NCBI GenBank assembly: GCA_037190145.1 | Contig: JBBCJU010000004.1 | Span: 62,001-126,000 of the forward strand | Length of the DNA: 64,000 nt | DNA from: 55-13 sp037190145 | GTDB lineage: Bacteria > Armatimonadota > Fimbriimonadia > Fimbriimonadales > Fimbriimonadaceae | Direction: 5' to 3' | In this document: in pieces, positions 1 to 8,164 of the stretch | Layout of the letters: each line of letters begins with the position of its first letter | Numbering within the stretch: the stretch's first letter is position 1 | Program-made: the position numbers and the translations under genes | Notes under the pieces: model-generated | The model's input: only the letters and a program-made list of their open reading frames with translations | Database searches by the model: none | What the model was told of the DNA's origin: nothing

Positions 1-1816
1 AGCGATCGACATCCTCCAGTTCTGATGGTTTCTCAGGAAACGTTTCAACGTTCAGCAGAACAAATCGAACAGCGTTCCAGATCTTGTTGCAGAAGTTTCT
101 GGCCTCTTCCGTTCGTCGCTCGCTATATCGAATATCTTGGTTGTAGCCTGTCTGACTGAGCAATGTGAACCGAAGTGCATCTGCGCCAACACTTTCGATC
201 ACCGTCATCGGATCGACCCCAGTTCCGAGACTTTTACTCATCCGCTTCCCGTCTTCGGTGAGAACAGTTGCGTAAATATAAACCTGATTGAAGGGGATAT
301 CCCCTGCTCTATCCAGGCCCATCATGATCATGCGGGCAACCCATAGGTATAGGATTTCTTGTGCAGTCACCAACAGGTTGGTAGGATAGAAAGCCTTCAG
401 GTCGGCTGTTTGCTCAGGCCACCCCAAAGTTGCGAATGGCCAAAGACCACTGCTAAACCAAGTGTCTAGAACATAGTCATCTTGCGAGACGATCTTCTTC
501 CCTGATTTCTTCTCGGCTTCTTCCCAAGTTAGCGCAGCAGTCGCGGACCCGTCTTCGGCATAGAAAACAGGTATCCGATGACCCCACCAAAGTCTTCGAC
601 TTACGTTCCAATCGCGGATATTCTCCATCCAGTCCAGGAAGATTCGCTGATAGCGCTCAGGAACAAAGTCAATCCTTCCGGCTTTTACTGCGTCGATAGC
701 AGGTTGAGCAAATTCGGTTTGCTTTGCAAACCACTCTTCTCTTAAGAGCGGCTCAATGACTTCTCCAGATCTCTCACTGATGATCAAAGCGATTTCATGA
801 TCTTTGATCTCAACGAGATAGCCTTGTTCCTCAAGGTCAGCCACAATTCGCTTTCGTGCTTCATACCGATCCAGGCCCGCATAGGCACCGCCATTCTCGT
901 TGATCCTTGCCGATTCATCCAAGACAATGGGCATCTCAAGCTGATGACGTACGCCAACTTCATAGTCATTGGGATCATGAGCAGGAGTGATTTTCACTGC
1001 TCCGCTGCCGAATTCCGGATCAGGGTAAATGTCGGAGATCAGCGGAATCTCACGATTCATGAGCGGAAGAATGAGGGCCTTTCCAATCTTGTCCTTGTAC
1101 CGCGCATCGCTTGGGTGAACCGCTACCGCCACATCTGCAAGCATGGTTTCTGGGCGAGTCGTAGCAATAATGATTTCTCCAGACCCATCCGCAAACGGAT
1201 AACGAACATAGTAGAGCTTGCCTTTAACGACCTTCCGCTCTGTCTCAATATCGGAAACACTGGTTTTTAGAACCGGATCCCAGTTAACGACTCGCAATCC
1301 TCGATAAATGAGTCCTCGATCAAACCAATCGACGAAAACCTTAAGAACAGCCTGGGCATAGTTATCGTCAAGAGTGAATCGGAGACGTGACCAATCGAAA
1401 GCATGACCAAGACGACGGAACTGGTGAATGATGGTATCACCACTCTCTTTTCGCCACTCCCAAACTCGCTCCACAAACTTCTCACGACCCAGCTCAAGCG
1501 GGTTCTTGCCTTCTTTCTTAAGTTGCTTTAGAACAACGCTTTGGGTGGCAATGCCGGCATGGTCTTGTCCGGGGAGGACGAGAACATTTTTCCCTCGGAG
1601 ACGATGGTATCGACCCACCAAGTCTTGAATGGAGTAGCAGAGTGCATGCCCCATATGCAAAGAGCCCGTGATATTGGGTGGAGGAATGGTGATAACGAAC
1701 TTCTCTTTCTCAGAGTTTTCTTCCGGTTGAAAGAGTCCGGCCTGCTCCCAGGCTTGGTACCACTTTTGCTCAGTCAAAGACGCATCATAACGCGTCGGAT
1801 AATCCTGTTCTGTCAT
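1..1816 (-). CDS. valS: Valine--tRNA ligase (partial, runs off left edge)
   Basis: Class Ia aminoacyl-tRNA synthetase that attaches valine to tRNA-Val in the cytoplasm. The gene reads leftward and leaves the window, so only about the first 605 codons are present. The HIGH signature appears as HMGH at residues 54-57, inside PPPNITGSLHMGHAL. The editing-domain motif TTRPETML follows, and the KMSKS loop reads GKRMSKSLG near residue 522. The anticodon-binding domain and C-terminal coiled coil lie mostly outside. The start is ATG at 1816, preceded by a strong ribosome-binding sequence AGGGAGG five bases upstream. A 17-bp inverted repeat (1861-1896) separates it from the ABC gene upstream. Family assignment is very secure. 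Confidence 0.97.
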   Translation of the reverse strand, partial: MTEQDYPTRYDASLTEQKWYQAWEQAGLFQPEENSEKEKFVITIPPPNITGSLHMGHALCYSIQDLVGRYHRLRGKNVLVLPGQDHAGIATQSVVLKQLKKEGKNPLELGREKFVERVWEWRKESGDTIIHQFRRLGHAFDWSRLRFTLDDNYAQAVLKVFVDWFDRGLIYRGLRVVNWDPVLKTSVSDIETERKVVKGKLYYVRYPFADGSGEIIIATTRPETMLADVAVAVHPSDARYKDKIGKALILPLMNREIPLISDIYPDPEFGSGAVKITPAHDPNDYEVGVRHQLEMPIVLDESARINENGGAYAGLDRYEARKRIVADLEEQGYLVEIKDHEIALIISERSGEVIEPLLREEWFAKQTEFAQPAIDAVKAGRIDFVPERYQRIFLDWMENIRDWNVSRRLWWGHRIPVFYAEDGSATAALTWEEAEKKSGKKIVSQDDYVLDTWFSSGLWPFATLGWPEQTADLKAFYPTNLLVTAQEILYLWVARMIMMGLDRAGDIPFNQVYIYATVLTEDGKRMSKSLGTGVDPMTVIESVGADALRFTLLSQTGYNQDIRYSERRTEEARNFCNKIWNAVRFVLLNVETFPEKPSELEDVDR

Positions 1817-1860
1817 GTTAACCTCCCTTTCCTGTCGTGAAAGGAAGACTGAGTTTACCG

Positions 1861-1896
1861 GTCTAGGCAATGTTTCTTGAGAAACATTGCCTAGAC
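1861..1896. other. 17-bp perfect inverted repeat upstream of valS
   Basis: The arms at 1861-1877 and 1880-1896 are perfectly complementary, with only TG between them (a realistic RNA loop would open one more pair). It sits between the end of the ABC ATPase gene and the valS start, both read leftward. No U-run follows on the minus strand, so it is not a textbook intrinsic terminator. It could be a terminator of another kind, a leader hairpin of valS mRNA, or a protein-binding palindrome. Confidence 0.6.
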
Positions 1897-1937
1897 TCAG
1901 GGACGCTAACCAAAGGTATCGGTTAATCCTGGAGTCA

Positions 1938-2927
1938 TCAAGTTTGAGGTGTGCCTTCTCGACTAAAGAGGGCGCGAATCACTTCATCAAACTCGACTTC
2001 TTCAATGGCAACATCATCCACAGGTAATTCCTGTAACAAGCGGGAAGTGATGGACGCGGTCTCGCCTCTTGGAACTTCGATGATGGTTCTTCCATCCTCA
2101 TGTTCCACAACACGTCCAAATCCCTCAACTTGCGCGGCTGTCAAAGGTTCACGGAAGCTAAGACTAATGCGTTTGAAATCCGAGAATCGATTGGCCAGTT
2201 CATCAAGTTCACCATCAAAGATCATGGTGCCTTGGTCAATAACCACTACGCGATCGCAGAGTTCTTGGACATCTTGCATGTAGTGGCTGGTGAGGATAAT
2301 GGTGCAACCATCTTCATGATGCAGTTGCTTTAGGAAGTCTCGTATCCGCTTTTGGCTAACCACGTCAAGGCCTATGGTCGGTTCATCCAGGAAGACCACC
2401 CTTGGAGAATGCAAGAGGGCCGCGACTAATTCGCACTTCATGCGCTCTCCAAGACTTAACTTTCGAACCTGGGTGTGAATCTTCTCGGTTAGCTGCAGAG
2501 TCTCGATGAGGAACTCGGATCGACGTTTAAACTTGGCTTCGTCAACATCGTAAAGCTCCTTCAACACGATGAAACTATCCCAGGCCGGAAGGTCCCACCA
2601 CAGCTGCATCTTGTTTCCCATGACCAGCGAAATCTGACGGAGCATTTCTGGATTTCTCTGGTGTGGCTGAAAGCCCAGCACTTCGGCTCGCCCATTGGAT
2701 GGATAGAGAATTCCGCTGAGCATTTTGAGAGTTGTGGTTTTTCCTGCTCCGTTAGGCCCTAGGAAGCCAACGAGTTCTCCTTGTTCAATGGAGAGATTGA
2801 TTCCCTTAACGGCCTCAACTTCTACCTTTTCACGAGAGAACAATCCCTTGATGCCTCCCCAAATCCCAGGTGCCTTTTTATGGGATGTATAGACCTTCTT
2901 AAGGTCTTGGGTGAGAATAGCGGGCAT
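1938..2927 (-). CDS. ABC-2-type transporter ATP-binding protein
   Basis: ATPase subunit of an ABC exporter. Walker A is GPNGAGKTT near residue 58, the signature is LSLGERMKCE near residue 158, and Walker B with the D-loop is VVFLDEPTIGLD near residue 178, followed by the switch His in TSHYMQD. The N-terminal 45 residues before Walker A and the roughly 90-residue C-terminal extension resemble the large NatA/viologen-type subfamily (COG4586) that works with two ABC-2 permeases. No permease is adjacent: upstream is cdsA (17-base gap) and downstream is valS, so its membrane partner is encoded elsewhere. The substrate cannot be inferred. The ATG start at 2927 has no clear Shine-Dalgarno sequence, which suggests translation follows from cdsA. 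Confidence 0.9.
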   Translation of the reverse strand: MPAILTQDLKKVYTSHKKAPGIWGGIKGLFSREKVEVEAVKGINLSIEQGELVGFLGPNGAGKTTTLKMLSGILYPSNGRAEVLGFQPHQRNPEMLRQISLVMGNKMQLWWDLPAWDSFIVLKELYDVDEAKFKRRSEFLIETLQLTEKIHTQVRKLSLGERMKCELVAALLHSPRVVFLDEPTIGLDVVSQKRIRDFLKQLHHEDGCTIILTSHYMQDVQELCDRVVVIDQGTMIFDGELDELANRFSDFKRISLSFREPLTAAQVEGFGRVVEHEDGRTIIEVPRGETASITSRLLQELPVDDVAIEEVEFDEVIRALFSREGTPQT

Positions 2928-2944
2928 AGATGGAGGTTACCTGG

Positions 2945-3757
2945 CTACTTCCAAAAGAGCAGGATTAGAGCGACAAATGGAGCGGTGAAAAGGATGCTGT
3001 CGATGCGATCGAGCACGCCTCCGTGGCCCGGCAAGATAGTTCCGCTGTCCTTCATGTCTACTCTTCGCTTTACCCACGACTCAAACAGGTCACCAGCTTG
3101 CCCAAGAACTCCTGCCAAGAGGCCACAGACTAAGCTTTGTGGCAAGGGAATCCCTACAGCACTCCCCAGCCCCCATGCGGCCAGGACACAGGCGATCAGG
3201 TTAGCAATGCCTCCCTCTACTGTCTTCTTTGGAGAAATCGTTGGGGCTAGTTTATGCTTTCCAAATGCCTTTCCGGCAAAGATGGCGGCTGTGTCGCCGG
3301 CCCAGAGTGGAACAATCGCAAGGATCAAAATGGTTCCAAAGTGCCAAAGCTCATTGCTTTGTGAAGACTGATGCAAAGCGAAAAGGGAGGCAGACGGCCC
3401 CAGAATCCAACCGCTGAAAAGGAGGGCTGCAGGACTAGATTTCTTGATCTGTGGGTTTGTAAACCCTATAGCGACTAGCGAAAGGACAAAGAATACGACT
3501 CCACCAAGCGCAATATTCGGATACCACTGGCGACCTCCCCCATGATTAAAAGGCTGCATAGCGAATGCAGAGATGCCAGCTACTACAAGGAGCGCCCCAA
3601 AAGCGGCTAATGCTTGTCTGGTCAAGCGGACGATCTCACTGATCCCAATGACGCAGACGAGCGCAAGAAGGCCAGCTATGGGCCATGGAGATGTGCAAAA
3701 GACCGCTGCTAGAACTGGAGGGATAAGAGCAAGGGCCGTTAAGACCCTCGCTCGCAT
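2945..3757 (-). CDS. cdsA: Phosphatidate cytidylyltransferase
   Basis: Integral membrane enzyme that converts phosphatidic acid and CTP to CDP-diacylglycerol, the branch point of phospholipid synthesis. About 270 residues with multiple hydrophobic helices. The C-terminal CdsA signature is visible in the stretch AGVLGQAGDLFESWVKRR followed by KDSGTILPGHGGVLDRIDS; its conserved Asp and Lys residues bind metal and CTP. The ATG at 3757 overlaps the stop of the upstream regulator gene as TAATG, so I chose it over an in-frame upstream codon. The one-base overlap implies translational coupling to that regulator. The ABC ATPase follows 17 bases later. Function is secure. Confidence 0.95.
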   Translation of the reverse strand: MRARVLTALALIPPVLAAVFCTSPWPIAGLLALVCVIGISEIVRLTRQALAAFGALLVVAGISAFAMQPFNHGGGRQWYPNIALGGVVFFVLSLVAIGFTNPQIKKSSPAALLFSGWILGPSASLFALHQSSQSNELWHFGTILILAIVPLWAGDTAAIFAGKAFGKHKLAPTISPKKTVEGGIANLIACVLAAWGLGSAVGIPLPQSLVCGLLAGVLGQAGDLFESWVKRRVDMKDSGTILPGHGGVLDRIDSILFTAPFVALILLFWK

Positions 3758-4365
3758 TAGTTTTCGGACTCCGAAATCGTGGCCAAAGTGAGGCGGAGTG
3801 CAACCTGCACTCGGTTCTCGCATTTCAGCTTGCGCATGATGACGCTCACTAGGTTCTTGATCGACTGCTCTCTTAAGCCGGTGACCGCAGCGATGCGTCG
3901 GTTAGAAAATCCCTTAGCGACTAAAGATGCAACTTCGTACTCTCGACGAGTGAGCTCAATACCTGCGCCATAGTTTGTGCGGCGCTCACGAACTCGACCA
4001 ACAGGTGTTTTTACAAACGCAGCCCCGACTTCACGAACAGTCTTGAAGAGCGAGGTAGAGCTGGCATCTCCGTCCAGAACGGCGTCCAGATTATGGTCCT
4101 TATCTTCAAAGGTTTCATCTCCACTGGTAAGCAAGATGATGCCGAAGTCGCCATAAGCGCGTGCCCCCATGAAAAACTCAATATCGTTGGGTTGCAGGCC
4201 ATGACCACACAGCACGATTAACTGTGCTTTAAGGTCCTTTGCGGCGGTAAGACAACCTCTCGGGCTCGATTCACGAGCTACGACATCAAAATTACCTTCA
4301 TGGCTTAGTAGGCTACTGAGAGCTTCACCATAAAGTGCTTCACGGCAACAGAGGGCGATTCGCAT
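3757..4365 (-). CDS. LuxR-family regulator with a degenerate receiver domain
   Basis: Predicted DNA-binding regulator of 202 residues. Residues about 1-115 have the fold pattern of a NarL-type receiver, but the phosphorylation site is gone. The acidic pair at the end of strand 1 reads CCRE, the position of the phospho-Asp lies in IVLCGHG, and the late Lys is not evident, although the Thr of ILLTSGD remains. Residues about 137-195 are a good LuxR/GerE helix-turn-helix (ELTRREYEVASLVAKGFSNR, then IKNLVSVIMRKL). It therefore probably does not respond to a histidine kinase. It follows the SigH-like gene and overlaps cdsA by one base, so it is likely co-expressed with phospholipid synthesis. Targets are unknown. 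Confidence 0.88.
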   Translation of the reverse strand: MRIALCCREALYGEALSSLLSHEGNFDVVARESSPRGCLTAAKDLKAQLIVLCGHGLQPNDIEFFMGARAYGDFGIILLTSGDETFEDKDHNLDAVLDGDASSTSLFKTVREVGAAFVKTPVGRVRERRTNYGAGIELTRREYEVASLVAKGFSNRRIAAVTGLREQSIKNLVSVIMRKLKCENRVQVALRLTLATISESEN

Positions 4366-4467
4366 ACTTTTGTCCAGCGTACAGGAGTTGATACCAATCT
4401 GCTTCCAGATTCAGATACCGTCTGTAGTCTATCATACTTTGGTCGAGTGACCAGTATAGTGGTTGAT

Positions 4468-5097
4468 CTAAACCTTCAGTAGTGTACTGATTTTGCGTTT
4501 AATACGCTGGAGAGCATTATCAATAGATTTTGAAGGGCACTGTAAGGAATCGCTCATCTCTCTGTAAGACAGCCCGTCCAGGTAACAGGATAGTACTTTT
4601 CTCTCTAAATCGCTGAGGGTGTTGGTAACGGCTTCGTCAATATCGCCAAGAGAGCTTCCTAAGATGGGAGATTCGGGCCGAGCACAGTCAGTGTTAGGAA
4701 GAATATCCAGTAGGGATTGATCCGCGCTATCCACATCAAGAGATCTGTTTAAAGATACGTAGCCATTGAGGGGTACATGCTTCTGACGGGTAGCTGTCTT
4801 AACAGCGGTAATAATCTGCCGGGTTACGCAGAGTTCAGCAAAGGGTCGGAAGCGGTTTGTACGGTCAGAGCGGAAGTCTCGGATAGCTTTGCAAAGCCCG
4901 ATCATGCCTTCTTGGATGACGTCTTCACGATCTGCGCCCATCACGAAATAGGCCTTTGCTTTGTTCTCAACCAAGGGTCTAAATCTAGAAATCAAAAATT
5001 CTGTGGCACCGTGGTGGCCTCCTTTGGCCAAATCCACCACTTCTTCTTCCTGCATATAGCCAAAGCGGCAAGCAAAATCTGTCGTCCCCGTCTCCAA
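4468..5097 (-). CDS. RNA polymerase sigma factor, SigH (Spo0H)-like
   Basis: Alternative sigma-70 family factor of 209 residues. Region 2 reads KAKAYFVMGADREDVIQEGM and continues GLCKAIRDF, very close to SigH of Firmicutes, followed by the conserved FAELCVTRQIITAVK. Region 4 is ERKVLSCYLDGLSYREMSDSL, continuing to a basic recognition helix. In Bacillus SigH controls the transition to stationary phase and sporulation; in Armatimonadota the role is unknown. Start is TTG at 5097 with GAGGGAG just upstream; an in-frame ATG lies at 5055. It is followed by the LuxR-type gene 102 bases downstream. No anti-sigma gene is adjacent. Confidence 0.92.
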   Translation of the reverse strand: METGTTDFACRFGYMQEEEVVDLAKGGHHGATEFLISRFRPLVENKAKAYFVMGADREDVIQEGMIGLCKAIRDFRSDRTNRFRPFAELCVTRQIITAVKTATRQKHVPLNGYVSLNRSLDVDSADQSLLDILPNTDCARPESPILGSSLGDIDEAVTNTLSDLERKVLSCYLDGLSYREMSDSLQCPSKSIDNALQRIKRKISTLLKV

Positions 5098-5190
5098 AGC
5101 TCCCTCACATTGAAAACGACCGCTGCATCGCGGTCGCTAACCCCAATTAAGTGTATGACAAACTTGTGAAGAAGCCAAGAGCTTTAGCTA

Positions 5191-5225
5191 AAAGAAAGGC
5201 GCCCACCCTAAATGGAGTGGACGCC
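5191..5225 (-). terminator. Intrinsic terminator of the Gly/Pro-rich PKD gene
   Basis: Arms at 5198-5206 and 5217-5225 pair over nine bases with one mismatch around a 10-base loop. On the minus strand the hairpin is followed by TTTCTTTT. It lies just past the stop codon at 5248, the usual place for a rho-independent terminator. Confidence 0.8.
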
Positions 5226-5247
5226 ACTGATGTACTCGACGAATGGA

Positions 5248-6324
5248 TTAAGGATTAACCTTGGCTGTGATCGTCGTGGTGTAAGGCTTCTTAAGGCCGT
5301 ACAGGTCGCTAATGGTCAAAGTGATTGTGTAAGTTCCGGGTTTGCGGAATTGCCGCTTGATCCATTGACCAGTAGCATCCTCTTGGATTCCATCGGCACT
5401 ATCAAAGTCCCAGCTGTATTTCAGGATGCTCGACCCGCCAAAGCCACTTGCTCCTAGATCAACGCTATCGCCCAAAGCAAGATTGAGATCTCTAACATTG
5501 GGGTCGCCGGTGATCGGAGTTGTATCGTTGACAACTCTCAGGTCGCCAATATAGAAAGTTGTGGTCGCGTCGCCTGCGAAGGCAATTGACTTCACTTCTT
5601 TATTCGTTTTATCGAATCCGGAAATGGCTTGTAGTGGAATGGCAACGGTCTTCCAACCTGTTGCACTGCTGGTAGATGCCGGGATATAAGCTTCACTCTT
5701 CTTGTTATCTGTTGTTGTAACAATGACGCGTAGGGTTTGAAGCTTGGGTGCTGTAGAGGCACCGCCCATCTGACCGCCGGGCCCTCTGCCGCCACCCTGA
5801 GGGCCGCCCAGACCACCAGGAGGACCTCCTACCCCACCGGGGCCTCTACCGCCGCCTTGAGGTCCACCCAGTCCACCAGGTCCTCTACCACCTCCTTGAG
5901 GACCTCCTAATCCCCCGGGAGGACCACCTGCAGCCCCTGGACCACCAGCCGCTCCTGGGCCACCCAGTCCTGGGCTGCCGCCGCCGCCAAGAACCTGACC
6001 GGCTTCTGCTGCCTGATAGGTAATCCGAAGGAGATTATTCTTGTCGCCAAACTGGTTTGAAAGAGCAACCGCGTTTCCAAACTGAAGAATTCCGCCCGCG
6101 AATGTATTCCGGGTGGAAATGCGAATCGAGTGGCCACCTTCAAATGCCATCTCGTCGGTTTCTGCTGCGGTGCCTGCACCCCAGCTTTGTAAACTGATTG
6201 CCTGATCCTTAATCAATTTCACGGGAGCATATAGAATGGTTGCTCCCTGTCCAAATGCGACGGCTGTGGCTAAAACGCCCATACCAGTCATCCAAATCTT
6301 GTTCACTTTCGAACCTCCGCTCAT
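5248..6324 (-). CDS. Secreted PKD-domain protein with Gly/Pro-rich insertion
   Basis: Predicted exported protein of 358 residues. An N-terminal signal-like helix (residues about 9-26, ending VAFGQG) is followed by a beta-rich region about 30-110, a low-complexity Gly/Pro/Gln/Arg stretch 112-188, a second beta-rich region about 192-265, and a C-terminal PKD domain about 270-355 (YSWDFDSADG, then GTYTITLTISD). The two beta-rich parts look like halves of one carbohydrate-binding-like sandwich interrupted by the Gly-rich insertion (inference). PKD domains usually mediate adhesion or polymer contact at the cell surface. It starts 2 bases after the ymdB stop and ends at a terminator, so it is the last gene of that unit. 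Substrate unknown. Confidence 0.82.
   Translation of the reverse strand: MSGGSKVNKIWMTGMGVLATAVAFGQGATILYAPVKLIKDQAISLQSWGAGTAAETDEMAFEGGHSIRISTRNTFAGGILQFGNAVALSNQFGDKNNLLRITYQAAEAGQVLGGGGSPGLGGPGAAGGPGAAGGPPGGLGGPQGGGRGPGGLGGPQGGGRGPGGVGGPPGGLGGPQGGGRGPGGQMGGASTAPKLQTLRVIVTTTDNKKSEAYIPASTSSATGWKTVAIPLQAISGFDKTNKEVKSIAFAGDATTTFYIGDLRVVNDTTPITGDPNVRDLNLALGDSVDLGASGFGGSSILKYSWDFDSADGIQEDATGQWIKRQFRKPGTYTITLTISDLYGLKKPYTTTITAKVNP
5761..5991. repeat. Gly/Pro-rich tandem coding repeats
   Basis: Residues 112-188 of the PKD protein are encoded by imperfect tandem copies. The core GGPQGGGRGPGG occurs three times, mixed with GAAGGP and GGPPGGLG units. Copy number is likely to vary between strains. 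Confidence 0.85.
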
Positions 6325-6326
6325 GC

Positions 6327-7109
6327 TCAGTCTGTCTCGCCGACCTGGATCCTCTGGATCGCCACGGCGCGTCCTGTATTTCTTTCGACGCTTATCGCCA
6401 CCCCACAGATTACACCAGGTTCGTTAGCAACCTCAAATCTCTGAGGCAACGTTGTGCGAAACCGCTTCAAAATAATCTCTCGATCCATCCCTAAAACACT
6501 CCGAACGGGTCCACACATCCCAACATCAGTTATATATGCGGTTCCCCCAGGCAAGACGGTTTCATCGGCAGTTTGCACGTGAGTATGGGTTCCAACAACG
6601 GCGGTGGCCCTTCCCGCACAATGCCATCCCATCGCAATTTTCTCGCTAGTGGCTTCACCATGAAAGTCCAGAAAACGATGGGGAGTCTCCAAGCTATCGA
6701 ACAAATGATCGACCTCAGCAAATGGATCGCCGTAAGAGTCCATATAAACTCGTCCACACAGGTTCATTACCGCAAGCTCAATTCCATCCTTTGTCACGGA
6801 TGTTTTGCCTTGACCAGAAACTCCCTGAGGCATATTGCCAGGCCTTACAATGGGTTTTCCGCTGTCCAAGTAGGGACCGATTTCTCTCTTATTGAAAGCA
6901 TGGTTGCCCAATGTAATGGCATCCGCCCCTTGGCGAAAAAGCTCATCTGCGATATCCGGCGTGATTCCCACCCCACCAGCACTGTTTTCCCCGTTGATAA
7001 TGGTGAATAAAGGGCTGTGCTTCATCAAGAGAGCAGGAAGCTTTTCCTTCACCGCCTGACGGCCTGGTTTGCCCACTACGTCGCCAAGAAAAAGAATTGT
7101 GTAATGCAA
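6327..7109 (-). CDS. ymdB: YmdB-family metallophosphoesterase (2',3'-cyclic nucleotide phosphodiesterase)
   Basis: Binuclear-metal phosphoesterase of the YmdB/TIGR00282 family. In Bacillus it hydrolyses 2',3'-cAMP and affects biofilm and motility choices. Visible motifs are FLGDVVGKPGR at the N terminus, INGENSAGG, TLGNHAF and the C-terminal VGTHTHVQTAD, which supply the metal-binding Asp, Glu, Asn and His residues. I chose the TTG start at 7109 because it gives the family's usual length (260 residues) with MHYTILFLGD at the front. The longer frame from 7274 would overlap the divergent gene at 7170. The PKD gene follows after 2 bases. Confidence 0.9.
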   Translation of the reverse strand: MHYTILFLGDVVGKPGRQAVKEKLPALLMKHSPLFTIINGENSAGGVGITPDIADELFRQGADAITLGNHAFNKREIGPYLDSGKPIVRPGNMPQGVSGQGKTSVTKDGIELAVMNLCGRVYMDSYGDPFAEVDHLFDSLETPHRFLDFHGEATSEKIAMGWHCAGRATAVVGTHTHVQTADETVLPGGTAYITDVGMCGPVRSVLGMDREIILKRFRTTLPQRFEVANEPGVICGVAISVERNTGRAVAIQRIQVGETD

Positions 7110-7169
7110 GGTCCTTAAAAGGATACTTTGGGAGGGCTTGAACTTGTTAGCGCTTTTCTGTGAAGCATA

Positions 7170-7688
7170 ATGCAGGTTATGAGAACCCGGTCTGTTTTCG
7201 CAGTTGCTCTTTTGGCAGCAGGCGCTGTTGCCTTCGCATTTCAAGACGCTAATACGGTGAAAGCAGCGATTCAAAAAGAGATGGCGGGTTATGTTGCGGC
7301 AATGAAAAAGCGCGACGCGAAGGGGGTTGAGAAGTTTATCTTGGCCAATTTTTCACAAGACTTTAAGGACACAGATATGAACGGACAAAGCCGAAGTCGA
7401 AATCAGACGATCGAAGCGGTCCATGCCAATATCTCCATGCTAAAGTCGGTGAAGTCTATGACTCTTCAAATCACCTCGATAAAGGTGAATGGCAATAAGG
7501 CGACTACCACCGAGAACATGGTCCTGGATGCAACCATAACTGGAATTGCTGATCGCACCAAGACCAGCACGCTCAAAGTAGATTCCACATGGACTGGCAC
7601 CTACGTCAAGACGGGAAATAAATGGCTTTGCAACACCTCTAAGACTACCAAAGAGAAAGTTTGGATTGACGGAAAGGTTTTTCCTTAA
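7170..7688 (+). CDS. Secreted NTF2-like (SnoaL/DUF4440-type) protein
   Basis: Predicted exported protein of 172 residues. A signal peptide of about 24 residues ends AVAFAFQ. The rest has the NTF2/SnoaL cone-fold pattern: an N-terminal helix (VKAAIQKEMAGYVAAMKKRD) followed by strands and a C-terminal WTGTYVKTGNKWLCNTSKTT. Such domains are often small ligand-binding or accessory proteins, and no catalytic residues can be assigned. It is divergent from ymdB and convergent with ogt, whose end overlaps its last bases. A second ATG at 7179 is an equally possible start. Confidence 0.78.
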   Translation: MQVMRTRSVFAVALLAAGAVAFAFQDANTVKAAIQKEMAGYVAAMKKRDAKGVEKFILANFSQDFKDTDMNGQSRSRNQTIEAVHANISMLKSVKSMTLQITSIKVNGNKATTTENMVLDATITGIADRTKTSTLKVDSTWTGTYVKTGNKWLCNTSKTTKEKVWIDGKVFP

Positions 7689-8164
7689 AACAAACTTCCA
7701 GTTAATCCCTGCTCAAATCGCAGAAGCTGTTCTTTCATAGAAAGTCCACCTGCATAGCCCGTCAGAGTTCCGTTGGTACCAATGACTCGATGGCATGGCA
7801 CGATGATGGCAATTGGGTTTGTGGCATTTGCCCGCCCAACCGCTCTAGAAGCTCCTGGTTGGCCGAGCTCTTTGGCCAGTTCGCCGTAGGATCGCGTTGA
7901 TCCAAATGGAATCTGTTGCAGAATCCTCCAAACCGAATGCTGAAACTCCGTACCTTTCGGATTGAGTGGGAGGTCGAAGACTGTACGTTCCTTGTGAAAG
8001 TATTGGTTTAGCTGAGACTCCACCTCTTGGGTCATTGTTTGGTCCAGGATGGCTCCCTTTGGGTGCTTTTCTCCAAAGTGAAGAATCATCAGCGCTTTTT
8101 GCTCATCTACGAGGGGGGTGAGACGGCCAAAGGGTGTTTCGATTACATTGTAGTAAGTCTTCAT
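7685..8164 (-). CDS. ogt: Methylated-DNA--protein-cysteine S-methyltransferase
   Basis: Suicidal repair protein that transfers alkyl groups from O6-alkylguanine (and O4-alkylthymine) to its own cysteine. The active-site motif is IIVPCHRVIG, with the helix-turn-helix region GTEFQHSVWRILQQIPFGST before it containing the Arg-finger region. Length 159 residues, typical for Ogt. Its ATG overlaps the stop of the Ada-AlkA gene as ATGA, so the two repair proteins are translationally coupled. The same pair (an AdaA-AlkA fusion followed by ogt) is known in Mycobacterium tuberculosis. Confidence 0.95.
   Translation of the reverse strand: MKTYYNVIETPFGRLTPLVDEQKALMILHFGEKHPKGAILDQTMTQEVESQLNQYFHKERTVFDLPLNPKGTEFQHSVWRILQQIPFGSTRSYGELAKELGQPGASRAVGRANATNPIAIIVPCHRVIGTNGTLTGYAGGLSMKEQLLRFEQGLTGSLF

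Noticed and set aside
797..1270. 157-codon plus-strand frame near the left end
   Set aside because: It is antisense to valS, whose editing-domain motifs run straight through this interval.
1817..1937. T-box leader for valS
   Set aside because: The spacer is only about 120 bases and lacks a specifier loop and the conserved T-box sequence; only a simple palindrome is present.
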